Shown here: positions 8,054 through 17,038 of the stretch, one piece after another
Layout of the letters: each line of letters starts with the position of its first letter
Position numbering within the stretch: position 1 is the stretch's first letter
Source of the DNA: Pseudomonas sp. RGM2987
GTDB lineage: Bacteria > Pseudomonadota > Gammaproteobacteria > Pseudomonadales > Pseudomonadaceae
Reading direction: 5' to 3'
Assembly: GCF_022952855.1 (NCBI RefSeq)
Contig: NZ_JALJDX010000188.1
Span: 1-51,739, forward strand
DNA: 51,739 nucleotides
Translations under genes and position numbers: made by a program
The notes under the pieces: model-generated
Told to the model about the DNA's origin: nothing
Database searches by the model: none
Seen by the model: the letters and a program-made list of their open reading frames with translations, nothing else

Positions 8054-11000
8054 CCGGTGCCCGCATGCTGCGCTTGTGTTCGAAACTCCCCCTGCTGCTG
8101 GCCTTGTTGCTGGCACCTGTCGTCAACGCCGAAGACACGGTGGAGCCCAGCGGCTACACGCCGGTGTCCGGTGAAAGCTTCTTCCTGCTGGCCGACAGCA
8201 GCTTTGCCAGCGACGAGCAGGCCATGGTCCGCCTCGAAGCGCCGGGCCGCGACTACCGCCGGTTCCGCATGGAACCCTATGGCGGCGCCGATATCCGCGT
8301 CTATCGCATCGACAAACCGCTGGATTTCCTCAAGCGCCAGAAGAACCTGCACCGCGTGGTCAGCGACGGCCAGTTCAAGGGCGAAGGCCTGTCAAACACC
8401 CTCGCGTACCTGTGGGACAACTGGTATCGCAAGTCGCGCCGGGTGATGCAGCGGGCGTTCTCTTACGAGTCCCGCCAGCAAGTCACCGAAGAAGTCCCGG
8501 AGCTGAAAGTCGGTGATGCCCTGGTGGCACCGACTCCGTACGACGCACCGGCGCAGTTCGCCTTGATCCCGGGCCTGCCGGTGGTCAGCCAGTTCCGTTA
8601 TCCACTGTGGCAGGCCAAGCCGATCCAGCCGCCGGCAGGCGTCAACCTGGCCGGTTCGTCCAGTGAGTTCGTCAGCGTCGCGCCGGGCAACGTCTACGTG
8701 CCACTGGGCCAGCTCAAGCCGGGCCTGTACCTGGTTGAAGCGCTGATCGGCAAATACCGGGCGACCACCATGGTCTTCGTCTCCAACACCGTGGCCGTGA
8801 GCAAGATTGCCGGCGACGAGTTGATGGTCTGGACCGCGCGCAAGCATGAAGGTCGTTCGGTGCCCAAGGTCAATGTGCTGTGGACCGACGGCCTGGGCGT
8901 GATGAGCAGCGGTGCCACCGACGAAGACGGCCTGTTGCGCCTCAAGCACGTTAGCCCGGAGCGTTCGTTCGTCATCGGCGAGGACGAGGAGGGTGGGGTA
9001 TTCGTCTCGGAAAACTTCTACTACGACAGCGAGATCTACGACACCAAGCTCTACGCCTTCACCGACCGGCCGCTGTACCGGCCGGGGGATTGGGTGTCGC
9101 TGAAGATCGTCGGCCGTGAATTCAAGAACGCCCGTGATTCGGTGCAACCGGCTGCCGCCGACGTGAATGTCAGCGTGCTGGATGCCACCGGCACCGTGCT
9201 GCAGAACCTGGCCTTGAAGCTCGATTCCAAGGCCGGCACCCAGGGCCGTTTCCAACTGCCGGAAAACGCCGTGGCCGGCGGCTACGAACTGCGCTTCAGC
9301 TACAAAGACCAGCTCTACAGCAGCGCCTTCCGCGTGGCCGAGTACATCAAGCCGCACTTCGAGATCGCCTTGAACCTGGCCAAGCAGGATTACCGCACTG
9401 GCGAGCCGGTCAAAGGCAACCTGGTGTTGCTGTACCCGGACGGCAAGCCGGTGGTCAACGCTACCGTGAGCCTGAGCCTGCGGGCCCAGCAACTGTCGAT
9501 GGTGGACAACGAGCTGCAATACCTGGGGCAATTCCCGGTCGAGCTGACCAGCAGCGAAGTGACCACCGATGACAAGGGCAACGCCACGCTTGACCTGCCC
9601 GCTGCCGACAAACCGAGTCGCTACACGCTCACCGTGTTTGCCAGCGATGGCGCGGCGTATCGGGTCAAGACCACCAAGGAAATCCTCATCGACCGTGGCG
9701 CGGCGAACTTCCGCCTGAGCGCCCGCCAGCGCTTCAGCGCTACCGGCGAGAAGGTTGCGTTCAGCTACAGCAACGAAGGTGCCAGCGAACAAAGCAAAGC
9801 CGTGACACCGGCCAGCTACGCCTGGGTACGGCTGGAAGACCAGAGCACTGGCGAAGGCAAGCTGACGGCCAAGGACAAGGGTTTCAGTGTCGCCTTCGAG
9901 CGTCCCGGCACCTACAACCTGACCCTCAAGGACGATCACGGCCGGGTCATCGGCGCCGCCGGTCACTCGGTGACGGGCGACGGCATCAAGGCCGTGCCGG
10001 GCACCGTCGAGATCGTCCTCGACAAAGCCGAATACAAGGCCGGTGACGAAGCCCTGGCACTGATCACCTTCCCGGAGCCGGTCAGCGATGCGCTGCTGTC
10101 CCTGGAGCGGGACAAAGTCGAGGCCACGGCGCTGCTGTCCAAGGGCGGCGACTGGCTGAAAATGGAAAAACTCAGCGACACTCAATACCGCGCACGCATC
10201 TCGGTGAAAGACGCTTTTGCGCCGAACATGACCTTCTCGGTGCTGTATACCAAGGGCGGTCAATACAGCTTCCAGAACGCCGGTATCAAAGTCGTGGCGC
10301 CGCAGGTCGACGTCGCTGTGGTCACCGACAAAGCCACCTACCGGCCGGGCGACACGGTCACCGTGGACCTGAGCACCCAGTTCGCCGGCAAGGCGATCCC
10401 GGCGCACCTGACCGTCAGCGTCGTCGACGAAATGGTCTACGCGTTGCAACCGGAAGTGGCGCCGACCATTGACCAGTTCTTCTACCACCCGCGCCGCAAC
10501 AACGTGCGTACCAGCGCCAGCCTGTCGTTCATCAGCTACGACGTGGCCCTGCCGGGCAGCCCTGGCGCACCGGGCAAGGCCAACCGCAGCGAGCGCGGGG
10601 TCAAGGTGCTGGAGCGACCACGCCGTGAAGACGTCGACACCGCCGCCTGGCAACCGGAGTTGATGACCGACGCCAATGGCAAGGCGCGCTTCACCTTCAA
10701 GATGCCGGACTCCCTGACCCGCTGGCGCATCACCGCCCGGGCCATCTCCGATGACGGCCAGGTCGGGCAGAAGAAACAATTCATCCGTTCCGAAAAACCG
10801 CTGTACCTGAAGTGGAGCGGCCCGACCCGTTTCCGCAGTGGTGACAAGCCGCAACTGGGCCTGTTCGCCTTCAGTCAGTCCGAGAAGCCAGTGGCGACTG
10901 AGCTGCTGATCCGTTACGCCGGCACCGAACAACGGGTGGTGGCGCAGCTGAAAAACGGCATCAACTACGTGGCGTTGCCGGCCCTGGCGCTGGCCAGCGG

Positions 11001-12618
11001 TGACCTGAGCGTGCAGTTGCAGGTCAACGGTGAGACCCAGGACTCCCTGGCCGTGCGCCTGAACGCCAGCGGCAACGGTTGGCAAGTCACCCAGAGCCAG
11101 CGTCTCGACGTGGCGAGCGGTGACACGCCGTTGTCCTTGCCGGCCGACGCCAGCGATATCCGCCTGCGCCTGGACGACAGCCCGCAAGCGCTGTTCCGTT
11201 CGGCCCTGGATGACTTGCTCAGCTACCCCTACGGTGGCGTCGAGCAGACTGCCAGCCAGTTGCTGCCGTTGAGCATCGCCTACCCAAGCCTGGCGTCGAA
11301 CCCGCAGGTTCGCGACCGCTTGCGCCTGATCATGCAGAACAGCCGCTTGCGCCTGGTGCAGATGGCCGGTCCGTCGGCCGCCTTCACCTGGTGGGGCCAG
11401 GATGGCGAGCCGGATGCGTTCCTCACCGCCTACGCCTATTACGCCGACTGGTACACCAGCAAGGCCCTGGACGTCAGCCTGCCGCCGGAGCACTGGCAGC
11501 GGGTGCTGGAAACCTACGCCAAGCAGGCCGGTGACACGCCGCTCTTGCAACGTGCGCTGATCCTGTCGTTCGCCAAGCAGATGCAACTGCCGGTGAACAC
11601 CTTGCTCAGCGGCTTGATGGAGGACCTGTCGAAGGCCGGCACAGGTGGCACCGAGAGCGTGATGGACGGCGGCGAAGACAGCCTGATCATCAACGCGCCG
11701 GATTCGGCCCTTGGCCTGGCGAGCGCTCGCGTGTTGACGGCTTCCCTGGCCAAGCAAGTGAAAGTGCCACTGCCGGACGCGTTCAATCGCCAACTGGATG
11801 CCGCGCAACAGCAACTGGCGGTCAGTTCCGAACCGTTCGCCGAAGCCTTGCTGCTGTCGTTGCAATCCTTCGACCAGGCCCGTGCCAAGGCCCTGCTGGA
11901 GCGTGTCTTGCCACAGCAGTCCACCCTGGAACGTGCCCTGGCCCTGAGCTGGTTGCAACGCAGCATCGAGCAAGCCGCGCCGGCGGTCACCCTGGCGCCG
12001 GGCGAAGGCTGGAAAGCCAAGCAAGGTCCGACCGGTGAAACCTACTGGCAATGGCAGGGCGCGCAGGTCCCGACCCTGCTGACCCTGAGCGGTGCGCAGG
12101 AACGTCCGTTGCAAGCGGCGCTGAGCTTCCAGAGCCAGCAACCGCCGCTGGCGTCGATGGCAGTGTCCATCACCCGTCGCCTGTCGCGACTGGTGCCGGG
12201 CGACGAGGCCTTCACCTTCAAGCTCGAACCGGTGGGCAACAAGCCGTTGTCCAGCGATGCCCTGTACCTGGATGAAGTGATCATCAACAGCAAGGCACCG
12301 ACGCCGCTGCGCTACGGCATGCTGGAAGTGCCGTTGCCGCCGGGCGCCGATGTGGAACGCACCACTTGGGGTATCCAGTTGATTGGCAAGGCTGACAGCG
12401 AGCCGACGTCCCTGGAGAAAGCCCGCTTCGAGCCGGGCCAGATGGCCTACGCGGTGCCGGTGGATGCCCTGAGCGGCGAACTGCGCCTGCGGCACTTGGT
12501 GCGTTTCTCTCAAAAGGGACAATTCAACTTGCCGCCGGTGCGCTTCACCCAGGTCTACGCGCCGCAGAACCAGGCGCGGGAACAGAAACCGGCGCTCGGT
12601 CAGGTGACGGTCAACTGA
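8050..12618 (+). CDS. magD: MagD, bacterial alpha-2-macroglobulin, thioester-less type (YfaS family)
   Basis: Large periplasmic protein of the protease-trapping macroglobulin family. The ATG at 8050 overlaps the magC stop and is followed by a signal peptide ([15 protein letters not shown]), giving 1522 residues; the frame stays open upstream to 7732 but that part lies over magC. Macroglobulin beta domains run through the first 900 residues. The start of the alpha-2-macroglobulin core is marked by the [18 protein letters not shown] and [18 protein letters not shown] segments near residue 870. The thioester site CxEQ of the classical family reads G-V-E-Q here (G1063, within YPYGGVEQT), so covalent trapping is not possible. 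P. aeruginosa MagD, as I recall, is cleaved, changes shape on binding neutrophil elastase and is tethered by MagA, B and F. Confidence 0.93.
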   Translation: MTGARMLRLCSKLPLLLALLLAPVVNAEDTVEPSGYTPVSGESFFLLADSSFASDEQAMVRLEAPGRDYRRFRMEPYGGADIRVYRIDKPLDFLKRQKNLHRVVSDGQFKGEGLSNTLAYLWDNWYRKSRRVMQRAFSYESRQQVTEEVPELKVGDALVAPTPYDAPAQFALIPGLPVVSQFRYPLWQAKPIQPPAGVNLAGSSSEFVSVAPGNVYVPLGQLKPGLYLVEALIGKYRATTMVFVSNTVAVSKIAGDELMVWTARKHEGRSVPKVNVLWTDGLGVMSSGATDEDGLLRLKHVSPERSFVIGEDEEGGVFVSENFYYDSEIYDTKLYAFTDRPLYRPGDWVSLKIVGREFKNARDSVQPAAADVNVSVLDATGTVLQNLALKLDSKAGTQGRFQLPENAVAGGYELRFSYKDQLYSSAFRVAEYIKPHFEIALNLAKQDYRTGEPVKGNLVLLYPDGKPVVNATVSLSLRAQQLSMVDNELQYLGQFPVELTSSEVTTDDKGNATLDLPAADKPSRYTLTVFASDGAAYRVKTTKEILIDRGAANFRLSARQRFSATGEKVAFSYSNEGASEQSKAVTPASYAWVRLEDQSTGEGKLTAKDKGFSVAFERPGTYNLTLKDDHGRVIGAAGHSVTGDGIKAVPGTVEIVLDKAEYKAGDEALALITFPEPVSDALLSLERDKVEATALLSKGGDWLKMEKLSDTQYRARISVKDAFAPNMTFSVLYTKGGQYSFQNAGIKVVAPQVDVAVVTDKATYRPGDTVTVDLSTQFAGKAIPAHLTVSVVDEMVYALQPEVAPTIDQFFYHPRRNNVRTSASLSFISYDVALPGSPGAPGKANRSERGVKVLERPRREDVDTAAWQPELMTDANGKARFTFKMPDSLTRWRITARAISDDGQVGQKKQFIRSEKPLYLKWSGPTRFRSGDKPQLGLFAFSQSEKPVATELLIRYAGTEQRVVAQLKNGINYVALPALALASGDLSVQLQVNGETQDSLAVRLNASGNGWQVTQSQRLDVASGDTPLSLPADASDIRLRLDDSPQALFRSALDDLLSYPYGGVEQTASQLLPLSIAYPSLASNPQVRDRLRLIMQNSRLRLVQMAGPSAAFTWWGQDGEPDAFLTAYAYYADWYTSKALDVSLPPEHWQRVLETYAKQAGDTPLLQRALILSFAKQMQLPVNTLLSGLMEDLSKAGTGGTESVMDGGEDSLIINAPDSALGLASARVLTASLAKQVKVPLPDAFNRQLDAAQQQLAVSSEPFAEALLLSLQSFDQARAKALLERVLPQQSTLERALALSWLQRSIEQAAPAVTLAPGEGWKAKQGPTGETYWQWQGAQVPTLLTLSGAQERPLQAALSFQSQQPPLASMAVSITRRLSRLVPGDEAFTFKLEPVGNKPLSSDALYLDEVIINSKAPTPLRYGMLEVPLPPGADVERTTWGIQLIGKADSEPTSLEKARFEPGQMAYAVPVDALSGELRLRHLVRFSQKGQFNLPPVRFTQVYAPQNQAREQKPALGQVTVN

Positions 12619-12619
12619 C

Positions 12620-14242
12620 ATGCGCAGGCGGTGGGTTGGGTGGTTGCTGTGCTTGATCCCTGCGCTGGCGACAGCGCAGGACGAGCCGTTGCGCCTGGCG
12701 TTCGACGGGCAGTTGCTGCGAGTGAGCCAAACCCAGGTGCTGGATCGCCAGCCGCTGCCTGACTCATTGCAGGCGCCGTTGGGCAGCCTGTGGAAGCTGT
12801 TTGTCTACGCCTGGCTGGTGGACACCAATGCCCGCGAGCCGGCTTATGAGTGTCGCGGTGAGTCGAAAGAAGAGGTCTATTGCTGCAACGCCGGGCAAAG
12901 CATCGGTCGCGATCAGGCGCTGGTGAAATCCTGCGGCTTGTACTTCGAACCGCAGCGCCTGGGCCTGACGACCAATAGCTGGCGCGACTACTGGCAGGCC
13001 GCCCGTCAGGCGCCGACGTGGCTGGCGGACCTGTCGACCTTGCAACCTCAAACCCAGGTGCCGGTCGCGGAACTGCTCAAGGCGCTGGCAACCTTGCCGG
13101 CCCAGGATCAGGCCCGCCGGGTGCTGCTGGACGTGGTCCTCAACGCGGCGGACGGGCGACTGGTCGGAGAATTGGGCAGCCGCTTGCGGGTCAAGACCTG
13201 GAGCTGGCTGGGTGACCAGGGGCCGGCTTCGCGCCAAGGAGGTTTTGCCGGTTGGCTGGCCGACGGCACCCCAGTGTGGGCGGGTGGGCGAGGCACCAGT
13301 CAGCAGGTCCTGAAGGTCTACGCAGAGGGCCTGGCAGCGGCATTGCCGTCGCGCTGGCCGGCGGAAACCGGGCGCTGCGTCGAGGTTGGCTTGTTCGCCC
13401 GCTATCCGTTGCAGCGGGTGATGGCGGGTGAGCGTCCGGCCACACCAGGTCAGTTGCGCGGCGATTACCGCGTTGAATTCAGCAACGGCAACCGCCTGGG
13501 TATCCACAGCGATGGCGAGCTGTTCCTGACGCCCGGCAAACTGGTGGCGCGACTGGATCGGGAAGAGTACGTCGCCCGGGTCCTGCAACGCGAGGCGAAG
13601 GCAGAGCCGGTCGAGGCCGCCAAGGCGCTGGCCGTGGCGATTCGCACTTACCTGCTGCAAAACGCCCAACGCAATGGCGACTGCCTGAGCATCGACGACA
13701 GCAGCCATCGCCAACGCGTCGCGCCTCGCCCGGCTGCGCCTGAAACCCGCGCCATTGCCGCCTGGACCAGCGACCTGGTGCTGGCCGGCACCGACGTCAC
13801 CTATCACTCCGACCAGGCCGGTCCCGACAAGCTGTCCTGGCTGCAAGCGGTGGAACAGGCCAACGCCGGCCAGCGTTACGACGCCATCCTGCTGCACGCC
13901 TACCCCCGCGCCAGCCTCAACCGCTGGGACAATCCGGTGGCGTCCTGCGAAGCGTTGCCCGCCGCCCAGGATTGGCTGCTGAAACAGCGACGTGGCTGGC
14001 GCTCGCGGCTGGAAAGCGAGGTCGGCTACAACGAAATCAGCGCTTTCGCTGTCTGCCGCGTCGCCTTCGGCCGGCCCTATGTCGACCGCGAGCGCCAGCG
14101 CATCTACGTGCGTGGCGTGCTGTCGCTGCAAGACCGCCTCGACCTGACACATGAATACCTGCACCTGGCCTTTGAAGCGCATCCCAATGGCCAGGACGAA
14201 GAATATATCGAAGGGCTCGCCCGTCACCTCTTGCTGGAATAG
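12620..14242 (+). CDS. magE: MagE, DUF2300 multidomain envelope protein (YfaQ family)
   Basis: Fifth mag gene, starting 1 bp after magD; 540 residues with a signal peptide (cleavage near ALATAQ). Three motif sets are visible. Residues about 50-220 resemble a penicillin-binding transpeptidase/beta-lactamase fold: S56-LW-K59, S104-C-G, and K192-T-W followed by GGFAGWLADGTPVW. Residues about 280-400 resemble SpoIID peptidoglycan glycosidases: EEYVARVLQREA with E325, AAKALAVAIRTYLLQ, SSHRQR and a late YHSD. The C-terminus has H511-E-Y-L-H515 followed by an acidic EEYIE, an HExxH zinc-peptidase-like motif. All three assignments are inferences from motif reading. The domain could instead be degenerate, since SxN and KTG are not exact. 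Confidence 0.82.
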   Translation: MRRRWVGWLLCLIPALATAQDEPLRLAFDGQLLRVSQTQVLDRQPLPDSLQAPLGSLWKLFVYAWLVDTNAREPAYECRGESKEEVYCCNAGQSIGRDQALVKSCGLYFEPQRLGLTTNSWRDYWQAARQAPTWLADLSTLQPQTQVPVAELLKALATLPAQDQARRVLLDVVLNAADGRLVGELGSRLRVKTWSWLGDQGPASRQGGFAGWLADGTPVWAGGRGTSQQVLKVYAEGLAAALPSRWPAETGRCVEVGLFARYPLQRVMAGERPATPGQLRGDYRVEFSNGNRLGIHSDGELFLTPGKLVARLDREEYVARVLQREAKAEPVEAAKALAVAIRTYLLQNAQRNGDCLSIDDSSHRQRVAPRPAAPETRAIAAWTSDLVLAGTDVTYHSDQAGPDKLSWLQAVEQANAGQRYDAILLHAYPRASLNRWDNPVASCEALPAAQDWLLKQRRGWRSRLESEVGYNEISAFAVCRVAFGRPYVDRERQRIYVRGVLSLQDRLDLTHEYLHLAFEAHPNGQDEEYIEGLARHLLLE

Positions 14243-14245
14243 ACC

Positions 14246-15103
14246 ATGACACTCCGTTATCCACAGGTCTTGCTGTTGCTCTGCGCCCTGACCGCGTTGC
14301 CACAGGCCTACGCCGCCGACAACATCAAGCTCGACACCCCCATCGGCGGCTGGCGCAGCGGTGCGCCGGGCGGCGAGGGTGAGAACTACAGCCAGACCGT
14401 CAACTATCCGGCCTCGTCGGTGAATACGCCCCTGGGCCAGGCCGACACCGCCCGCATTCGCGGCCAGATCAAGGCGGCGCCCAAGGACAGCAGAGAGCCG
14501 GGCAAGCTGATCGTCAACGGCATGAGCATGCCGTTGAAGCTCGATGCCCAAGGGCGTTTCGACCGACCATATTCGTTCCCCAACGGCAGCAACAGTGTCG
14601 AAGTGCGCAGCCCCGATGGCCAGCACCGGCATCGCACGCAGTTTCTCAATACCAGCGGCGGCGCCACCCCGGCCAAGCTGCGGGTACTGCTGACCTGGGA
14701 CAGCGACGGCACCGACATCGACCTGCACCTCGTCACCCCGGATGGCGCCCACGTCTGGTACGGCGACCGCGTCGCCCCCAACGGCGCCGCCCTCGACATC
14801 GACGTCACCACCGGCTACGGCCCGGAAATCGCTTCCATGCCGGCGCCGATCAAGGGCCAGTACCTGGTGTATGTGAACTACTTCGGCGGCGGTTACCGCA
14901 ATGTCTCGGATGATGAGGACAGTGAAGGAGGTGAAGAGGGCGAAGAAAGCGCCGGTCGGCAGGAACCCGAACAAGCCCTGACCACCGCGCAAGTCACCAT
15001 CATCACCGAAGAAGGCACCCCGAACGAGAAGATGGAGACCTTCGTCGTGCCGATGCGGGCGGTGGGGGAGCTGACGTTGGTCAAGAGCTTTAGCTATCCG
15101 TAA
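14246..15103 (+). CDS. magF: MagF, DUF2135 periplasmic protein, MagA paralogue
   Basis: Last mag gene, 3 bp after magE. The 285-residue product has a signal peptide (LLLLCALTALPQAYA). It then repeats the MagA plan: GGWRSG, SVNTPLGQAD, FPNGSNSVEVRSPDG, WDSDGTDIDLHLVTPDG, GQYLVYVNYFGG, and a near-identical ending ETFVVPMRAVGELTLVKSF. It differs by a strongly acidic insert of about 20 residues (Asp/Glu/Ser rich, near residue 230) where MagA has an Asn/Gly-rich loop. In P. aeruginosa MagF is reported, as I recall, in the MagD membrane complex. A REPIN follows 17 bp after the stop, where the transcript probably ends. Confidence 0.85.
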   Translation: MTLRYPQVLLLLCALTALPQAYAADNIKLDTPIGGWRSGAPGGEGENYSQTVNYPASSVNTPLGQADTARIRGQIKAAPKDSREPGKLIVNGMSMPLKLDAQGRFDRPYSFPNGSNSVEVRSPDGQHRHRTQFLNTSGGATPAKLRVLLTWDSDGTDIDLHLVTPDGAHVWYGDRVAPNGAALDIDVTTGYGPEIASMPAPIKGQYLVYVNYFGGGYRNVSDDEDSEGGEEGEESAGRQEPEQALTTAQVTIITEEGTPNEKMETFVVPMRAVGELTLVKSFSYP

Positions 15104-15120
15104 GGCTGCCCACCATCCCC

Positions 15121-15212
15121 GTGGCGAGGGAGCTTGCTCCCGCTGGGTCGCGAAGCGGCCCCAAAAGAATAGGCCTGCTGCGCAGTCCAGCGGGAGCAAG
15201 CTCCCTCGCCAC
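15121..15212. repeat. REPIN, GTGGCGAGGGAGC family
   Basis: Two inverted copies of the head GTGGCGAGGGAGCTTGCTCC (15121-15146 and 15187-15212) about 40 bp apart, forming one large cruciform-capable element between magF and the yjf operon. Confidence 0.92.
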
Positions 15213-15275
15213 AAGAGCCGATGCGAGCATCGGTCCACAAGGGTTTTACCATTCAGATGCGAGTGGCAAAAAAAT

Positions 15276-15287
15276 CTCACGCGTGAG
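15276..15287. promoter_or_regulatory. Palindrome CTCACGCGTGAG, upstream operator candidate
   Basis: Perfect 12-bp palindrome 3 bp before the candidate -35 box. An identical copy lies 46 bp downstream, so the pair brackets the promoter. Confidence 0.65.
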
Positions 15288-15290
15288 CTA

Positions 15291-15319
15291 TTGTGGGCTC
15301 TGAAGATTAGGGGTAGTGT
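15291..15319 (+). promoter_or_regulatory. Candidate sigma-70 promoter for the yjf operon
   Basis: TTGTGG (15291-15296), a 17-bp spacer and TAGTGT (15314-15319). Its position exactly between the two palindromes raises confidence beyond the modest match to consensus. Confidence 0.5.
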
Positions 15320-15321
15320 CT

Positions 15322-15333
15322 CTCACGCGTGAG
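15322..15333. promoter_or_regulatory. Palindrome CTCACGCGTGAG, downstream operator candidate
   Basis: Second perfect copy, covering the expected transcription start. A protein bound here and at 15276 would block the promoter, either sterically or through a short loop. Confidence 0.65.
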
Positions 15334-15356
15334 TTTTTCACAGTGGGGTCAGCAGC

Positions 15357-16046
15357 ATGCAATCCAGCTCTCCGACCGACCTGCCTGATGGGTCTGTCAC
15401 CGATTCAACGAGCCTTAAGGGAGAGCGCTCCAAACCTGCCGCGAAGAAACCGTCGAGCTTCTACATGAAGCAGATGCGCGCGGGCCTGAGTGCCGCCGGG
15501 TATGTGAAACACGAGGCTTGGGTGCTTCCCGAAAATCGAAGCCTGCTCAAGCAGATGGAGAAACAGCTACGCCAACCGATTCTGGCTGGCTCATTCATGT
15601 CGGAGGATTACATGAGCGCAGGTAATAACTGGAACATCGATCGCCTCTACAGCGCCCTTCAGGCTCTGGACGAAGTGGTTGCCAATGACATCACCCTTTC
15701 CCTCGTCCAAGGCTCCGAGTCCAGCATCAAGCTGGAAATGAACGATTTCGGTGGCTTGCCGATTTACATCGCCGTGGTGGGTGACCAGATCATCGTCGAC
15801 ACCGTGCTGGTGGATGTCGAATCGATCAACGATGTCGCCGCTTTCAACGACGCGGTCCTGCGCAGCCGGGAACTGTTCCCGCTGTCCTCGATCGGCATCG
15901 AGTCCATGCCCAACGGGCAAGTGGTCTACAACATGTTCGGCGCGTTGAGCTCCGACTCCAGCCTGACCAACGTGGTGACCGAGGTCAAAACCCTCGTCGA
16001 CAACGTCCAGCGCGCCAGCGAAGCCTTCGAACGCTTCTTCAACTAA
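15357..16046 (+). CDS. yjfI: YjfI-like DUF2170 protein with N-terminal extension
   Basis: First gene of the yjf-type operon. The C-terminal part of the 229 residues (from about residue 95, NIDRLYSALQALDEVV) looks like DUF2170, the YjfI family of E. coli, whose function is unknown. About 95 residues precede it: a Lys/Ser-rich start, then SFYMKQMRAGLSAAGYVKHE and AWVLPENRSLLKQMEKQLRQ. That segment resembles the short DNA-binding strand-helix of small MazE-like or ribbon-helix-helix proteins, so this gene could encode the regulator that binds the palindromes just upstream; this is an inference. No strong Shine-Dalgarno precedes the ATG (GGGG about 10 nt upstream). Confidence 0.75.
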   Translation: MQSSSPTDLPDGSVTDSTSLKGERSKPAAKKPSSFYMKQMRAGLSAAGYVKHEAWVLPENRSLLKQMEKQLRQPILAGSFMSEDYMSAGNNWNIDRLYSALQALDEVVANDITLSLVQGSESSIKLEMNDFGGLPIYIAVVGDQIIVDTVLVDVESINDVAAFNDAVLRSRELFPLSSIGIESMPNGQVVYNMFGALSSDSSLTNVVTEVKTLVDNVQRASEAFERFFN

Positions 16047-16069
16047 TTCGCCGAACAGGAACCTATCCA

Positions 16070-16768
16070 ATGACACAGTCCATCTGGAGCAAATTGTTCA
16101 CCGCGCTGCGTGGCGGTGCCAACGAAGTCGGCGAATCGATTGTCGACCAACAGGCCCTGCGCATCCTCGACCAGGAAATCCGCGACGCCGACAGCGCGCT
16201 GGCAAGCGCCAAGCGTGAGCTGGTGACCATCATGGCCAAGCACAAGCTGTCCACCGACCGCGTTGGTGAGTACAACGCCAAGATCAAGGACCTGGAGTCC
16301 AAGGCCCTGGCCGCGATCCAGGCCAACCGCGAAGACCTGGCGCTGGAAGTGGCCGAAGCCATTTCGACCGTGACCAACGAACTGGAAGTCGAGCAGAAGC
16401 AGGCGGCTGAGTTCGGCACCTACGCCGAGAACATGCGCAAGGACATCACCAAGGCCGAAAGCCGTATCAAGAGCCTGCGCCAGCAAGTGGACATGGCCAA
16501 GGCCCGTGAAAGCGTGCAGAAAGCCCAGGTCAGCGCCTCCATCGCCAGCGGCGGCGCCAATGGCAAGCTGGAAACCGCCGTCGGCACCCTCAACCGCCTG
16601 CAAGCCAAGCAGCAGCAACGCGCCGCCGAACTGCAAGCCCAGGACGAACTGGCCGACGCCTCCACCGGCAACGACCTGGAACGCAAACTGCGCGAGGCCG
16701 GTATCACGCCGAACGAAGGCAGCGCCAATGCAATCCTGGAGCGGTTGAAGAAAAAATCGGCGGAGTAA
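16070..16768 (+). CDS. yjfJ: PspA/IM30 family protein (YjfJ)
   Basis: The 232-residue product is almost wholly helical, with long heptad-like stretches (residues about 25-190), the PspA/IM30/ESCRT-III fold that coats and stabilises stressed inner membrane. The opening SIWSKLFTALRGGANEVGES can form the amphipathic membrane-binding helix, and ILDQEIRDADSALASAKREL follows as in the family. A Shine-Dalgarno (AGGAA) sits about 9 nt before the ATG, 23 bp after yjfI. PspA relatives next to a channel and DUF350 membrane proteins suggest a membrane-integrity role for the whole operon. No pspBC partners are present. Confidence 0.9.
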   Translation: MTQSIWSKLFTALRGGANEVGESIVDQQALRILDQEIRDADSALASAKRELVTIMAKHKLSTDRVGEYNAKIKDLESKALAAIQANREDLALEVAEAISTVTNELEVEQKQAAEFGTYAENMRKDITKAESRIKSLRQQVDMAKARESVQKAQVSASIASGGANGKLETAVGTLNRLQAKQQQRAAELQAQDELADASTGNDLERKLREAGITPNEGSANAILERLKKKSAE

Positions 16769-16791
16769 TCCGACGAGCGTTCGCAGTACCC

Positions 16792-16883
16792 GTGGCGAGG
16801 GAGCTTGCTCCCGCTGGACTGCGCAGCAGGCCCATTCGATTGGGGCCGCTCCGCGTCCCAGCGGGAGCAAGCTCCCTCGCCAC
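16792..16883. repeat. REPIN, GTGGCGAGGGAGC family, inside the yjf operon
   Basis: Inverted heads at 16792-16817 and 16858-16883. It interrupts the operon between yjfJ and the channel gene, whose start is 155 bp further on. It may tune the amounts of upstream and downstream messenger. Confidence 0.92.
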
Positions 16884-17038
16884 AATGGTGCACACGTTTG
16901 TCGGATCTAATTGTTGTGCAGCTACTTTTATCTGCGCCGCGCAACGGGTTTAATGCTGTCCGGTCAGCGCATTCGATGTCATTCAGACATCAGCACGGTG
17001 ACCCACCAGGAACCAAGCCCCACGGAGTCAGGGACGCA

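Noticed and set aside
8392..12621. 1409-codon open frame antisense to magD
   Set aside because: It mirrors the magD frame in GC-rich DNA and its product is a low-complexity Gln/Arg/His/Gly-rich string without domains or a ribosome site.
12764..15280. 838-codon frame antisense to magE-magF
   Set aside because: Opposes two well-supported genes with signal peptides; the product is compositionally biased.
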